From the NCBI GenBank assembly GCA_002071415.1, contig MWFC01000001.1:207273-271272 (forward strand): a stretch of 64,000 bases of DNA, read 5' to 3'. Shown in pieces: positions 45,833-54,586 of the stretch. This stretch comes from Bacteroidetes bacterium ADurb.Bin012 (lineage in GTDB: Bacteria > Bacteroidota > Bacteroidia > Bacteroidales > TTA-H9). Position numbers and translations under genes: made by a program. Numbering within the stretch: the first letter of the stretch is position 1; every line of letters starts with the position of its first letter. Under the pieces are notes generated by a model. The model ran no database searches. It was not told the DNA's origin and was given only the letters and a program-made list of their open reading frames with translations.

Positions 45833-46669
45833 ATGGCCAACGATGAACACCGATTGACAGGTTTTTTAGGATTAACACCCGTTGTTAAGAATTTAGTACT
45901 TATCAACATATTATTCTTCTTTGCCACTTTCGCTCTTCTTGGTTCATCACGAGGGCAGCTCGACCTTACCGAATACCTTGCACTCTATTATCCTGGTTCG
46001 GATAAATTCAGATGGTGGCAACTGGTTTCTTATATGTTCATGCATGCCAATTTCTCGCACATCTTTTTCAATATGTTTGCCTTATGGATGTTTGGAAATA
46101 TATTAGAACAATTGTGGGGACCAAAAAGATTTCTTACCTATTACATGATAACTGGCATTGGTGCAGCCATAGTTCATATTGCAGTGATGTATTATCAGTT
46201 TCATATTCTCGATGGCCAAATCAAGGAATTCATGTTGAGCCCCAATCCGGTCGATTATGCCAATTTGATTGCGAAAAACTTTAAAGGAATTTACAATCCC
46301 GAATGGTTCGACCAGCTGATTAGTGCATGGAGCCTTACTCCCGAAAGTCCTCTGTTGAAGCAAGAAGCACTCAATTCGTTGGGTCATCTGGTAGTTACCA
46401 AGATGAATATTCCTACTATAGGCGCCAGCGGAGCCGTCTTCGGTATTTTGCTGGCTTATGGCCTCACCTTCCCCAATTCGCTGATTTATATTTATTTCCT
46501 TCTTCCTATAAAAGCAAAATGGTTCGTTTTGATCTATGCAGTTCTCGAATTTTGGTTTGGAATCAGCGGAGCAGGCGATAATGTGGCCCATTTTGCCCAT
46601 CTGGGCGGTATGATTTTCGGTTATCTTCTCATGGTGTACTGGCATAAACGAGACCATCGCTATTACTGA
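45833..46669 (+). CDS. Rhomboid intramembrane serine protease (first copy)
   Basis: 278 residues, about six or seven membrane helices. Catalytic Ser199 is in GASGAVFG and His256 in AHFAHLGG. The L1-loop motif WWQLVSYMFMHANFSHIFFNM is present as shorter pieces (MFMHANFSHIFFNM). It should cleave single-pass membrane proteins within the bilayer. An unusual polar insertion of about 60 residues lies between helices 4 and 5 (about 125-190). Located 86 bases after mutL. Confidence 0.92.
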   Translation: MANDEHRLTGFLGLTPVVKNLVLINILFFFATFALLGSSRGQLDLTEYLALYYPGSDKFRWWQLVSYMFMHANFSHIFFNMFALWMFGNILEQLWGPKRFLTYYMITGIGAAIVHIAVMYYQFHILDGQIKEFMLSPNPVDYANLIAKNFKGIYNPEWFDQLISAWSLTPESPLLKQEALNSLGHLVVTKMNIPTIGASGAVFGILLAYGLTFPNSLIYIYFLLPIKAKWFVLIYAVLEFWFGISGAGDNVAHFAHLGGMIFGYLLMVYWHKRDHRYY

Positions 46670-46761
46670 CCATGATTCGCTATTCATGAATTTTTTTATT
46701 TCAAGAAATAAATTTCGAGGTTAAATAGTTTATATTTCTGGCAAGTGTAATAGCACACTGC

Positions 46762-46769
46762 TAAATTTG
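46762..46769 (+). promoter_or_regulatory. -7 box of the second rhomboid unit
   Basis: TAAATTTG followed by GAATC, ending 19 bases before the ATG at 46789. Confidence 0.5.
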
Positions 46770-46788
46770 GAATCGAAAAATTCGCTTT

Positions 46789-47691
46789 ATGCAAGGATAT
46801 TCATTTCATCACCAAGTTACATCCCCATGGAAACAGTTTACTGGCTTTTTCCGTCGTGGCGATGCCCTGTCTGTATTGATTCTTATCAACGTTGTGATTT
46901 GGGTGATTATCAGTTTGATACGCGTGGGGTTTGCTCTCTCGGGCGAATCTTCATTTGCCTTTCTGCAAAGCACACTGGCATTCTTAGGAGCTCCTGCAAG
47001 CCCTGAAGCACTTGCCACTTCCTTCTGGACTTTGATTACATACAGTTTCGTTCATATCGACTTTTTCCATTTGCTTTTCAATATGCTGTGGTTGTATTGG
47101 ATTGGAAAACTATTCATCGAATATATGTCGCAGCATCAATTGATTTGGGTATATCTTCTAGGCGGGATGTCGGGATATCTGGTATATATGCTAGCCTTCA
47201 ATGCATTCCCCGGATTTCTGCATATTGCTCCTACTTCAAGACTCATAGGTGCTTCGGCTGCCGTGATGGCCATAGTTACTGCCATTGCATTCTACTTGCC
47301 CAATTACAGAATCAATCTTCTGTTCTTAGGTCGCATTCGCCTGATTCATCTTGCAATTGCCCTGTTTGTTCTCGATTTCCTGATGATTAGCTCGAATAAC
47401 CCGGGCGGACATCTATCACATATTGGAGGATGTATTTTTGGCTACCTCTATGTTTTATCCATTCGTAAAAACTGGCTGAAAAAACTAAAACTGAAAGTAT
47501 TGTTCAAACCCAAACCAAAAGCGAAAATTAAATACAGGCCAGGAAGCGAAAAGGAAGAAAAAGAGTATTTCGAAGATAAAAAACACATGGAAGAAGAAAT
47601 CGATCGTATTCTCGATAAGATTAAATTAACCGGATATCAAGGACTAACTGCTAAAGAAAAAGAAACCTTGTTCAAATACAGTAAAAAGTAA
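46789..47691 (+). CDS. Rhomboid intramembrane serine protease (second copy)
   Basis: 300 residues. Catalytic Ser156 lies in IGASAAVM (GASG becomes GASA) and His211 in HLSHIGG. FVHIDFFHLLFNMLWLYWIG is the loop L1 region (pieces HIDFFHLLFNM). A basic, soluble C-terminal tail of about 75 residues (KAKIKYRPGSEKEEKEYF) is unlike copy 1 and may recruit a cytosolic partner. The pair is not closely similar in sequence, so it is not a recent duplication. Confidence 0.92.
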   Translation: MQGYSFHHQVTSPWKQFTGFFRRGDALSVLILINVVIWVIISLIRVGFALSGESSFAFLQSTLAFLGAPASPEALATSFWTLITYSFVHIDFFHLLFNMLWLYWIGKLFIEYMSQHQLIWVYLLGGMSGYLVYMLAFNAFPGFLHIAPTSRLIGASAAVMAIVTAIAFYLPNYRINLLFLGRIRLIHLAIALFVLDFLMISSNNPGGHLSHIGGCIFGYLYVLSIRKNWLKKLKLKVLFKPKPKAKIKYRPGSEKEEKEYFEDKKHMEEEIDRILDKIKLTGYQGLTAKEKETLFKYSKK

Positions 47692-47754
47692 AAACGTAGA
47701 TTCTATCATACAAATTCATAGATTCTTCCAAATTATTAAAACACGATAAGAATA

Positions 47755-48888
47755 ATGACGAGGAAAAAGAAAAGCAAGAAGCACAAACTGGTAGGGGGCT
47801 TCCTTCGTTTGATTAGCCTATTGATTGCTATTGGATTGATTATAAGCTGTATAGCTCAGTTCGTTCCTCCCGATAAATTCTGGCCTCCTGCATTCTTCGG
47901 ACTTTCATTCCTCATCTGGTTTGTGGCTAACCTGTTCTTCCTTATTTTTTGGATCATTCGCAGGGCTCGTTTTGCATGGATACATGTAGCATGCCTTATT
48001 CTTTCTCTTCATCTCTTCTCGCATTTCATCCCATTGAAGGGTTCCAAAAGCTCCGACAAGCTGCCTGCTTCTATTAGCTTGCTCAGTTATAACATCAAAG
48101 GACTTGCAGGTGTAAACTCAATTAAAAGTTCAGGCTTATCCGACTCTTTGTTCAATTTTATTAAAAATGAAAATGCCAACATTGTTTGTTTGCAGGAATA
48201 TACCGAAAGGCGAAGGGAAAACAAGCCTCCAGCGGAACTGGTTTTCAAATCCATGGATTTGGATCATTTCGCCAAATCGGCCTATTTTAAAAATAAAGAA
48301 GTTGCCCGTTTGTTTATAGCTACCTTTAGTCAATTCCCGATTTGCAACAAAATAGAAGTCCACAGTGACCATCGATTGATAGCGTTAATTACTGATATTG
48401 TGGTCGAAAAAGATACTTTCCGTGTATTTAATGTTCATTTACAGTCTATTTCGTTTAACGATGAGAATTACAGGTTTTTAATGGAAGCTCAACAAAATAT
48501 TTCTTCACTTCAGAGCGATTCCATGCAGCAAGATTCCAAGAAAATATTCTGGAAGATTCGGACTGGATTTATCAAACGCGCTGGTCAGGCCCGGCTCTTA
48601 CGTGAAATAATCGAAACTTCACCATATCCTGTGGTGGTTTGCGGCGATTTCAACGACACTCCGGCATCTTATGCCTACCATACTATAAAAAGAGGACTCA
48701 CAGATGCCTTTATGGAAAAAGGAAAAGGCATTGGCAACACCTATTTTGGAAATCTTCCTAAAATTCGAATTGATTATGTGCTGCTACATCCCAAATTTCA
48801 ATGCCAGAGATTCGAAATCATCAAACAAACCATTTCGGACCATCATCCTGTAAAAGCAGTCTTTTACAAGAAGAAATACGATGAATAA
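47755..48888 (+). CDS. Membrane-anchored endonuclease/exonuclease/phosphatase family protein
   Basis: 377 residues. Two to three N-terminal hydrophobic helices (about 15-95) anchor the protein, and the EEP domain follows: LLSYNIKG (Asn), CLQEYTERR (Glu), FNVHLQS, CGDFNDTP and the terminal SDHHPVKA. All catalytic positions are recognisable, unlike the short EEP protein at 39.2 kb. Substrates range from phospholipids to nucleic acids. Its stop overlaps the next start (TAATG). Confidence 0.88.
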   Translation: MTRKKKSKKHKLVGGFLRLISLLIAIGLIISCIAQFVPPDKFWPPAFFGLSFLIWFVANLFFLIFWIIRRARFAWIHVACLILSLHLFSHFIPLKGSKSSDKLPASISLLSYNIKGLAGVNSIKSSGLSDSLFNFIKNENANIVCLQEYTERRRENKPPAELVFKSMDLDHFAKSAYFKNKEVARLFIATFSQFPICNKIEVHSDHRLIALITDIVVEKDTFRVFNVHLQSISFNDENYRFLMEAQQNISSLQSDSMQQDSKKIFWKIRTGFIKRAGQARLLREIIETSPYPVVVCGDFNDTPASYAYHTIKRGLTDAFMEKGKGIGNTYFGNLPKIRIDYVLLHPKFQCQRFEIIKQTISDHHPVKAVFYKKKYDE

Positions 48889-49703
48889 TGGAAAAGGGGA
48901 AATATTTTCTTGATTTGAAATTTTTTTTAGATGAGGCTGCTGAATTTTTCAATTGCCCAGAATTCATTCCAGAAGACCCAATTTGCATTCCACATCGTTA
49001 CCAAATGCGAGAAGATATAGAGATAAGTGCATTTTTAGCTGCCATCATGGCTTGGGGAAATCGAAAAACCATCATCACAAAAGCGTCAGAACTGCTCGAG
49101 CGCATGCACAATCATCCCTTTGAATTCATTATGGACGACAATCCCAAAAAATATAAATTTGTCGAAGGCTTCAAACACAGGACCCTGAATGACGAAGATA
49201 TAATCTTTTTGTTAGAAGGGCTTCATTTCATCTATAAGAAACATCAAAGTCCTGAAAAACTTTTCATGCCTCGGCAAAATGAACCCGACACATCAGGTGG
49301 TATTCAGCGATTTGTGGAGCTGATGCTGCAAAGCCCACATTCTAAGCGCTCTCTCAAACATTTACCAAACATCGAAAAGGGCTCGGCTGCAAAGAGAATC
49401 AACATGTTTTTAAGATGGATGGTTAGAAAGGACGACAAAGGTGTTGATTTTGGCCTGTGGTATATTCCGGCGAATAAATTATTGTGCCCGCTCGATGTGC
49501 ATAGCGGCCGCACCGCACGTGAATTAGGCCTGCTATCCCGACCCCAGAACGACTTGAAAGCAGTAATAGAACTAACTTCCCACCTGAGGGAATTAGATGC
49601 TAACGATCCGATAAAATACGATTTTGCACTGTTTGGGCTAAGTATGCAAAAAACATCCCTTTGGACGAGCATATCGGGAAGGCCGGGAGACGAAGAAGGT
49701 TGA
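48888..49703 (+). CDS. TIGR02757 family protein
   Basis: 271 residues. Features of this conserved, almost entirely Bacteroidota/Chlorobi family are EDIEISAFLAAIMAWGNRKTII, HRTLNDEDIIF, RMNMFLRWMVRKDDxGVDFGLW (here RINMFLRWMVRKDDKG) and PLDVHSGRTARELG. The fold resembles DNA-glycosylase-type helical bundles (HhH-like), but no activity is established. Translationally coupled to the EEP gene, which hints at a shared nucleic-acid role. Confidence 0.88.
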   Translation: MEKGKYFLDLKFFLDEAAEFFNCPEFIPEDPICIPHRYQMREDIEISAFLAAIMAWGNRKTIITKASELLERMHNHPFEFIMDDNPKKYKFVEGFKHRTLNDEDIIFLLEGLHFIYKKHQSPEKLFMPRQNEPDTSGGIQRFVELMLQSPHSKRSLKHLPNIEKGSAAKRINMFLRWMVRKDDKGVDFGLWYIPANKLLCPLDVHSGRTARELGLLSRPQNDLKAVIELTSHLRELDANDPIKYDFALFGLSMQKTSLWTSISGRPGDEEG

Positions 49704-49792
49704 AGACGGAGAGACTGAGAGACTTTAACTTCACCATAAAACCCATAAGAACTCATTTTTAACTTTCATCTCACCATTCTCCATTTCAGAAT

Positions 49793-50593
49793 TCACTTAC
49801 CCTGGTTTTTCTCCGATTTTTTTGCTTCTTCCCAAAGTTTATCCATTTGATTCAATGTGAGCTGGTCGAATTTTTGACCATTGAAGTTTAGCACATCCTC
49901 CATGTATTGAAAACGGCTGATGAATTTGCGATTGGTATTTTCGAGGGCATCTTCGGGATTCACTCCTATAAAGCGTGCATAATTGACCAAAGAAAACAAC
50001 AAGTCGCCAAACTCTTCCTCGAGTCTTTCTTTAGGGGATAAATTTTCGACTTCTTGTTTTAATTCTTGCATCTCCTCGAGCACTTTTTCCCAAACCTGTT
50101 GCGAATTTTCCCAATCGAAACCAATGCCACGAGCTTTTTCTTGCATACGATAAGCCTTCATCAAAGGCGGAAGAGAAGGTGGCACTCCCTCCAATACTGA
50201 ATTTTTCCCTTCTTTTTCGAGTTTGATTTTTTCCCAGTTATCGGCAACTTCCTGAGCACTGGTAACTACCGCATCTCCAAAAATATGAGGATGTCGGTTG
50301 ATGAGCTTCCGGTTTATGCCTTCCAACACCTCAGCTAAATTAAAATCACCTCTTTCGGAGGCTATCTTTGCATAGAATACCAAATGCATCATCAAATCGC
50401 CCAATTCACCACGAATCGCATCTCCATCGTGGCTGAGTATAGCATCGGAAAGTTCGTAGGTTTCTTCTATAGTTAAATGCCTCAGGCTTTCACTCGTTTG
50501 ACTTCTATCCCATGGACATTCTGCCCTAAGTTTATCCATGATTTCGAGAAGTTGTTCAAATTTTTCAAGCGCTTGTTGATTTTCAGAATTCAT
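49793..50593 (-). CDS. mazG: Nucleoside triphosphate pyrophosphohydrolase MazG
   Basis: 266 residues, the full-length two-domain MazG. Both halves have the all-alpha NTP-PPase motif: ECPWDRSQT...EETYELSDAI...ELGDLMMHLVF in the first, and EEMQELKQEV...EEFGDLLFSLVNYAR in the second. It hydrolyses dNTPs and NTPs to monophosphates and pyrophosphate, cleaning pools and affecting ppGpp. It starts one base after the stop of the kinase gene and is probably cotranscribed with it. Confidence 0.95.
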   Translation of the reverse strand: MNSENQQALEKFEQLLEIMDKLRAECPWDRSQTSESLRHLTIEETYELSDAILSHDGDAIRGELGDLMMHLVFYAKIASERGDFNLAEVLEGINRKLINRHPHIFGDAVVTSAQEVADNWEKIKLEKEGKNSVLEGVPPSLPPLMKAYRMQEKARGIGFDWENSQQVWEKVLEEMQELKQEVENLSPKERLEEEFGDLLFSLVNYARFIGVNPEDALENTNRKFISRFQYMEDVLNFNGQKFDQLTLNQMDKLWEEAKKSEKNQGK

Positions 50594-50594
50594 T

Positions 50595-52508
50595 TCAATT
50601 TATTTTACAAATTCTATTTTTATTCTGAAAGAAATGTTCTCCCAGAAGATTTTCTATGGTTTGAGGAAATTCTCCGAATAAAAAAGGTTTATGCATCATA
50701 ACGTTCATTCCGACATGGTAAAAACGATAAGCATCGGCTGAAGTGCTATAAGCTGTAATGACAAGTATGGAAGTATTGACATTCGGGTTATCGTCTGGAT
50801 TATGCCTTCGAATATGCTGTGTAGCTCTTATTCCATCCATTTGGGGCATTTGAATATCCATCTGCATGAGGTCATATTTCTTATCCTTTGCATTTTCGAG
50901 AGCTTGCTTTCCGTGTATGGCCAAATCATAAGAATAAATACCCCTCTGGTTCGAACAGGAACCTATCTCCTTCCGATTGGTTGCAATATCTTCTGCCAGC
51001 AAAATTCGAGGTTTTTTAATCATCTGAATGAGAGAAGACAAAATTTCCAGAGCCAATAGAAAGTAAAGGGTGAACCAGAAATTGTTTCCTTGACCAAACT
51101 CACTCCCGAAACCTATCATCCCATCCATCATCTCAACGAGAGACTTACCAGTTCTCGACTCTAAACCTGTTCCCTCGGATATGTTCTTATCGGTAAGTTT
51201 CAACTGATTAAAACCTTCGAAAATCTTTTCCCTATCCGCTTTGGGTATTCCAATGCCCGAATCTTTTACCTCAATCTCGAATTTGACATGATCAGAATTT
51301 CGAAAAATTATATTGCCAATTATATTCATTTCACCCTCGGAAGTATATTTTAAGGCATTGTTTATCAAATTGATAAGAACCTGCCGAATTCTAACTGCAT
51401 CCCCTTTCAATTCGATTTGATGCAAAGAAGTTTCCAATGAATGAGATAGCAGAATACTCTTTTCATTAGCCTTGAAATGCAAGACGGGTTCAACTTCTTC
51501 GATAATTCTGGACAGGTTGAATTCTATTGATTCAATTTTGATGAATCCAGCCTCTATTTTCGAAAAATCTAAAATATCATGGATAAAAGAAAGCGATTTA
51601 ATACCCGATATATTGATGATTTCGACCCATTCGCGCTGCTCTTTTTCTAATTTGGCATCATAAAGCAATTCCGCCATCCCTAAAATGGAATTCATAGAAA
51701 TACGAATTTCATGGGTCATGTTTACCAGAAACATCGATCTGCTTTGGGCTGATTGTTGGGCTTGTATGACTGCCTGCCTCAAGACTTCTTCTTTAGCCTT
51801 TCTATCGCTGAAACCTATTAATAAAACAATGATGTATCTCCTCGAATCTGGAGGAGTCTTCATCAAAAATTTGGTTATCAAGAAATATCCAAATATGGCA
51901 TCAGATGTCAATTCCTTCTCTACCGAATCACCGCTCCGATCGAAAACAATTTGATCGCTTTGAGATATTTTTTTCAAATCGATTCTTCTCTCCTCATTCA
52001 AATGGATATTGGAAAATCTTTCAACAATGGCATGTTCTTTTCCTTCTTTTAAGGAAGCCAGGTGAAACCTTATCCGTTTCATTTCCTCTCCCGCTGGATT
52101 TATGCTTATTTCAGTCGCATAAATAGGGGTTGAGCCTTTACGCAGCTTATCTGCTATTTCAGAAAACTTAATTCTCTCATCATGAATTATCATTGCTTCA
52201 ATATCTCGAAAAAAATTTTTTGCCTCGGTTTCATTATTTCTTCTTATCGTGCGGAAATTTTCGGTGAGATAATAATGGATAACTTTCCCCTGATGGTCAA
52301 ATTTCAGAATGCAAACGTCCTCATCTGCAGCTAGAGATGAAGCATGAATAAAATGAGCATCACCTTTGGATTTCAAGTTTTTACGAGCATGACTTTGCAA
52401 GATATAATTATCCCATAATATCAACAAAATTATGATGGCCACAGACCATAAAAGAATGGCGATTGAGAAAATCATATTTGCAGACAGAATAGCTGTTATG
52501 ATTGCCAT
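50595..52508 (-). CDS. Hybrid histidine kinase with unorthodox motifs
   Basis: 637 residues. One N-terminal membrane helix (about 8-35), a PAS-like region (55-230), HisKA with MTHEIRISMNSILGM, HATPase with NLINNALKY and DSGIGIP, then a receiver domain with MDIQMPQMDG and HKPF. Two positions deviate: the Pro after the phospho-His is lost (EIRISMN for EIRTPMN), and the G2 box GTGLGLAIS reads GTGLESRTG. Autophosphorylation may be weak or absent. No output domain; target unknown. Upstream of mazG. Confidence 0.85.
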   Translation of the reverse strand: MAIITAILSANMIFSIAILLWSVAIIILLILWDNYILQSHARKNLKSKGDAHFIHASSLAADEDVCILKFDHQGKVIHYYLTENFRTIRRNNETEAKNFFRDIEAMIIHDERIKFSEIADKLRKGSTPIYATEISINPAGEEMKRIRFHLASLKEGKEHAIVERFSNIHLNEERRIDLKKISQSDQIVFDRSGDSVEKELTSDAIFGYFLITKFLMKTPPDSRRYIIVLLIGFSDRKAKEEVLRQAVIQAQQSAQSRSMFLVNMTHEIRISMNSILGMAELLYDAKLEKEQREWVEIINISGIKSLSFIHDILDFSKIEAGFIKIESIEFNLSRIIEEVEPVLHFKANEKSILLSHSLETSLHQIELKGDAVRIRQVLINLINNALKYTSEGEMNIIGNIIFRNSDHVKFEIEVKDSGIGIPKADREKIFEGFNQLKLTDKNISEGTGLESRTGKSLVEMMDGMIGFGSEFGQGNNFWFTLYFLLALEILSSLIQMIKKPRILLAEDIATNRKEIGSCSNQRGIYSYDLAIHGKQALENAKDKKYDLMQMDIQMPQMDGIRATQHIRRHNPDDNPNVNTSILVITAYSTSADAYRFYHVGMNVMMHKPFLFGEFPQTIENLLGEHFFQNKNRICKIN

Positions 52509-52563
52509 TTTAAGTAACCTTGTAATATACCACCAAAGATTGTTTTCAATCTTTCGAAGATGG

Positions 52564-52571
52564 CAAATTTA
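52564..52571 (-). promoter_or_regulatory. -7 box of the hybrid kinase/mazG unit
   Basis: TAAATTTG followed by CCATC on the minus strand, 55 bases before the kinase ATG at 52508. Confidence 0.5.
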
Positions 52572-52703
52572 CAGAATTATCGAGCAGAGTTTATTGCTGT
52601 TAACTCTTCCTGTTCTTTCTCCTTTAGCTCTTTATTAGACTCATCGGTTCGAATTGAGTATCTTCGCCGCTTTCAATCATAGTCATTAATCATCTCATTT
52701 GTT

Positions 52704-53801
52704 TTGCATAGATTCAGTTTCTTCACTTTAGGATTTTTGACGATTTTGGGCTTTGCAAGCAGAGGTCAGGATATTTTACCTATCGCAGGCTATAAGTTTC
52801 AGCCCGTGGTGCATTATGGATTTATTATTCCTCATCATCCAGAGATGAAAGTATTTACCAATCATCATATTACAGGTTTGGAAGTTAGTTTGTTGAAGTC
52901 GAGCAATGGCGAAAAGGAATGGCAGCTTAAATTCAATTACCCAGTTACCGGGTTTAGTTATTTTTATTCCGACTTGGGCAATACTGGAATTCTTGGCAGT
53001 GTTCATGCGATTTATCCGTGCATAGATTTTCTCTTAATCAGGAGCCGGAATACCCTGCTTACCATTAGATTAGGAGCAGGTTTGAGCTGGTTTACCAAGA
53101 CTTTTCACCGGATAGATAATTATAAGAATGTAGCCATTGGTTCTCATATAAATTCCGCCATTTGTTCTGAACTTTCTGCTCAATTCGGACTTTCTTCTTA
53201 TTTGAGCCTTAAAATGGGAGCCTCATTTTTACATTTTTCCAATGGAGCAGTAAAAGTTCCGAATTACGGAATAAACCTTCCAGCCATACATATAGGATTG
53301 GAAGGTACTTTGAAAAAAATCTCCATCATTCCCCTAGCCTATCAATCTCAACCGGTTAAGTTTCAGCCTCGTTTGCGTGTAGCCATGTCAGGAGCGTTGA
53401 AAGAGATTTTCCCGGTAGGTGGAAAACAATATTATGCATTGAATTTGTCGTTGAACGGATTGACACCTGTTTCGAGATATTTTATCAGCGGGCTTGGACT
53501 GGATATTACTTGGGACCAATCTGATAAGGAATTATTGGCACGACAGGGAATATACGTAGACAATGAAGCCGAAATCATCAATTATGGAGTAAATTTGTTC
53601 GGCGGTTTGCGAATTGGTAAACTCGATCTTTGTTTGCATGCGGGAACTTATCTCTACAGAAAGGAAAAATCGGATAACATCATCTACGACAAAATAGTAG
53701 CCTCATACACTATCTTTGAAAAAATGCAACTGTATCTCACCTTGAAAACCCACTTTGCCAAAGCCGATTATTTTGCAGCCGGCCTGGGCTATCAATTTTA
53801 A
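52704..53801 (+). CDS. PagL-like lipid A 3-O-deacylase (acyloxyacyl hydrolase family)
   Basis: 365 residues, starting at TTG 52704 because no in-frame ATG precedes the signal peptide (GFASRGQ). A beta-barrel outer-membrane protein is likely. The PagL catalytic His-Ser pair is in FLHFSNGAVKVPNYGIN near residue 170, and GIDLPAIHIGL-like strand (here GINLPAIHIGL) follows. PagL removes the 3-position acyl chain of lipid A. The N-terminus is longer than in gamma-proteobacterial PagL, as usual in Bacteroidota. Its stop lies 4 bases before the next gene. Confidence 0.8.
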   Translation: MHRFSFFTLGFLTILGFASRGQDILPIAGYKFQPVVHYGFIIPHHPEMKVFTNHHITGLEVSLLKSSNGEKEWQLKFNYPVTGFSYFYSDLGNTGILGSVHAIYPCIDFLLIRSRNTLLTIRLGAGLSWFTKTFHRIDNYKNVAIGSHINSAICSELSAQFGLSSYLSLKMGASFLHFSNGAVKVPNYGINLPAIHIGLEGTLKKISIIPLAYQSQPVKFQPRLRVAMSGALKEIFPVGGKQYYALNLSLNGLTPVSRYFISGLGLDITWDQSDKELLARQGIYVDNEAEIINYGVNLFGGLRIGKLDLCLHAGTYLYRKEKSDNIIYDKIVASYTIFEKMQLYLTLKTHFAKADYFAAGLGYQF

Positions 53802-53805
53802 ACCA

Positions 53806-54576
53806 ATGAAAAAACAGAAATCCATCGTTATCTTATTTTTTACTTTCGTACTCAGTATGATGTTGGATGCCTGTACAAAGGAAGAGAATGGCGGCTGTAT
53901 CACTTCGACAGGAAAGATTGTTTATGAAGAACGTTCCTTGCTTGCATCTCCCGATACATTGATCATCGAAGGAGAAATGGACGTATATATTACTATGGAC
54001 AGAAAACCACGGCTTTATTTTCAATCGGGAGAAAATCTGTTAGCTGGTGTAGTATCCACTCTAATCGGGAAAAAACTAACCCTCGAAGACTTCAATACTT
54101 GTGATTTTTTGCGCAATATGGGCGTTAGAACCAAGGTATTCCTTACAGTAACGCCTCAATCATTCCTATTTATCGAATTTGAAAGTTCAGGTGTGATATC
54201 TTCGACCAACACTCTATCGTTGGATTCAATACGAATAGAATGCAGAAACGGAGGAGGAACCGTAAATTTAGACATAGAAACCGCGAAAGCATGGTTTATT
54301 CAGCACAGCGGCACGGGCTCGGTTGATTTTCATATCCATGGGAAATCGGGATATACCTTCGTTTATTGTATGGGTTATGGCCCCTTCGATTTACGTGATT
54401 TGTGCACCACAGGTTATTTGCATTTTGTACATTTAGGTTCGAACAATTGCTGGGTGAATGCTGGTGGCATACTGCAAGCGGAAATCTGGAGCAAAGGCGA
54501 CTTATATTATACGGGCTCTCCTTTCACTATATGGTTGAAAGGTGAAGGAAGCGGCCGGCTTATACCTTTCGATTAA
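53806..54576 (+). CDS. GIN-domain (DUF2807) lipoprotein
   Basis: 256 residues from the ATG at 53806; the frame opens earlier but overlaps the PagL-like gene. Lipobox LDAC near residue 22 and CTKEENGG give an exposed lipoprotein. The rest is the right-handed beta-solenoid GIN domain, seen in LIGKKLTLEDFNTC, IEFESSGVISSTNTLSLDS and HSGTGSVDFHIHG. Often annotated as an autotransporter-adhesin head; the function in this phylum is not known. Confidence 0.85.
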   Translation: MKKQKSIVILFFTFVLSMMLDACTKEENGGCITSTGKIVYEERSLLASPDTLIIEGEMDVYITMDRKPRLYFQSGENLLAGVVSTLIGKKLTLEDFNTCDFLRNMGVRTKVFLTVTPQSFLFIEFESSGVISSTNTLSLDSIRIECRNGGGTVNLDIETAKAWFIQHSGTGSVDFHIHGKSGYTFVYCMGYGPFDLRDLCTTGYLHFVHLGSNNCWVNAGGILQAEIWSKGDLYYTGSPFTIWLKGEGSGRLIPFD

Positions 54577-54586
54577 TTTTATTCGT

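Noticed and set aside
46103..46687. 194-codon open frame on the minus strand
   Set aside because: It lies entirely antisense to the first rhomboid gene, whose catalytic motifs are clear; the translation resembles no family.
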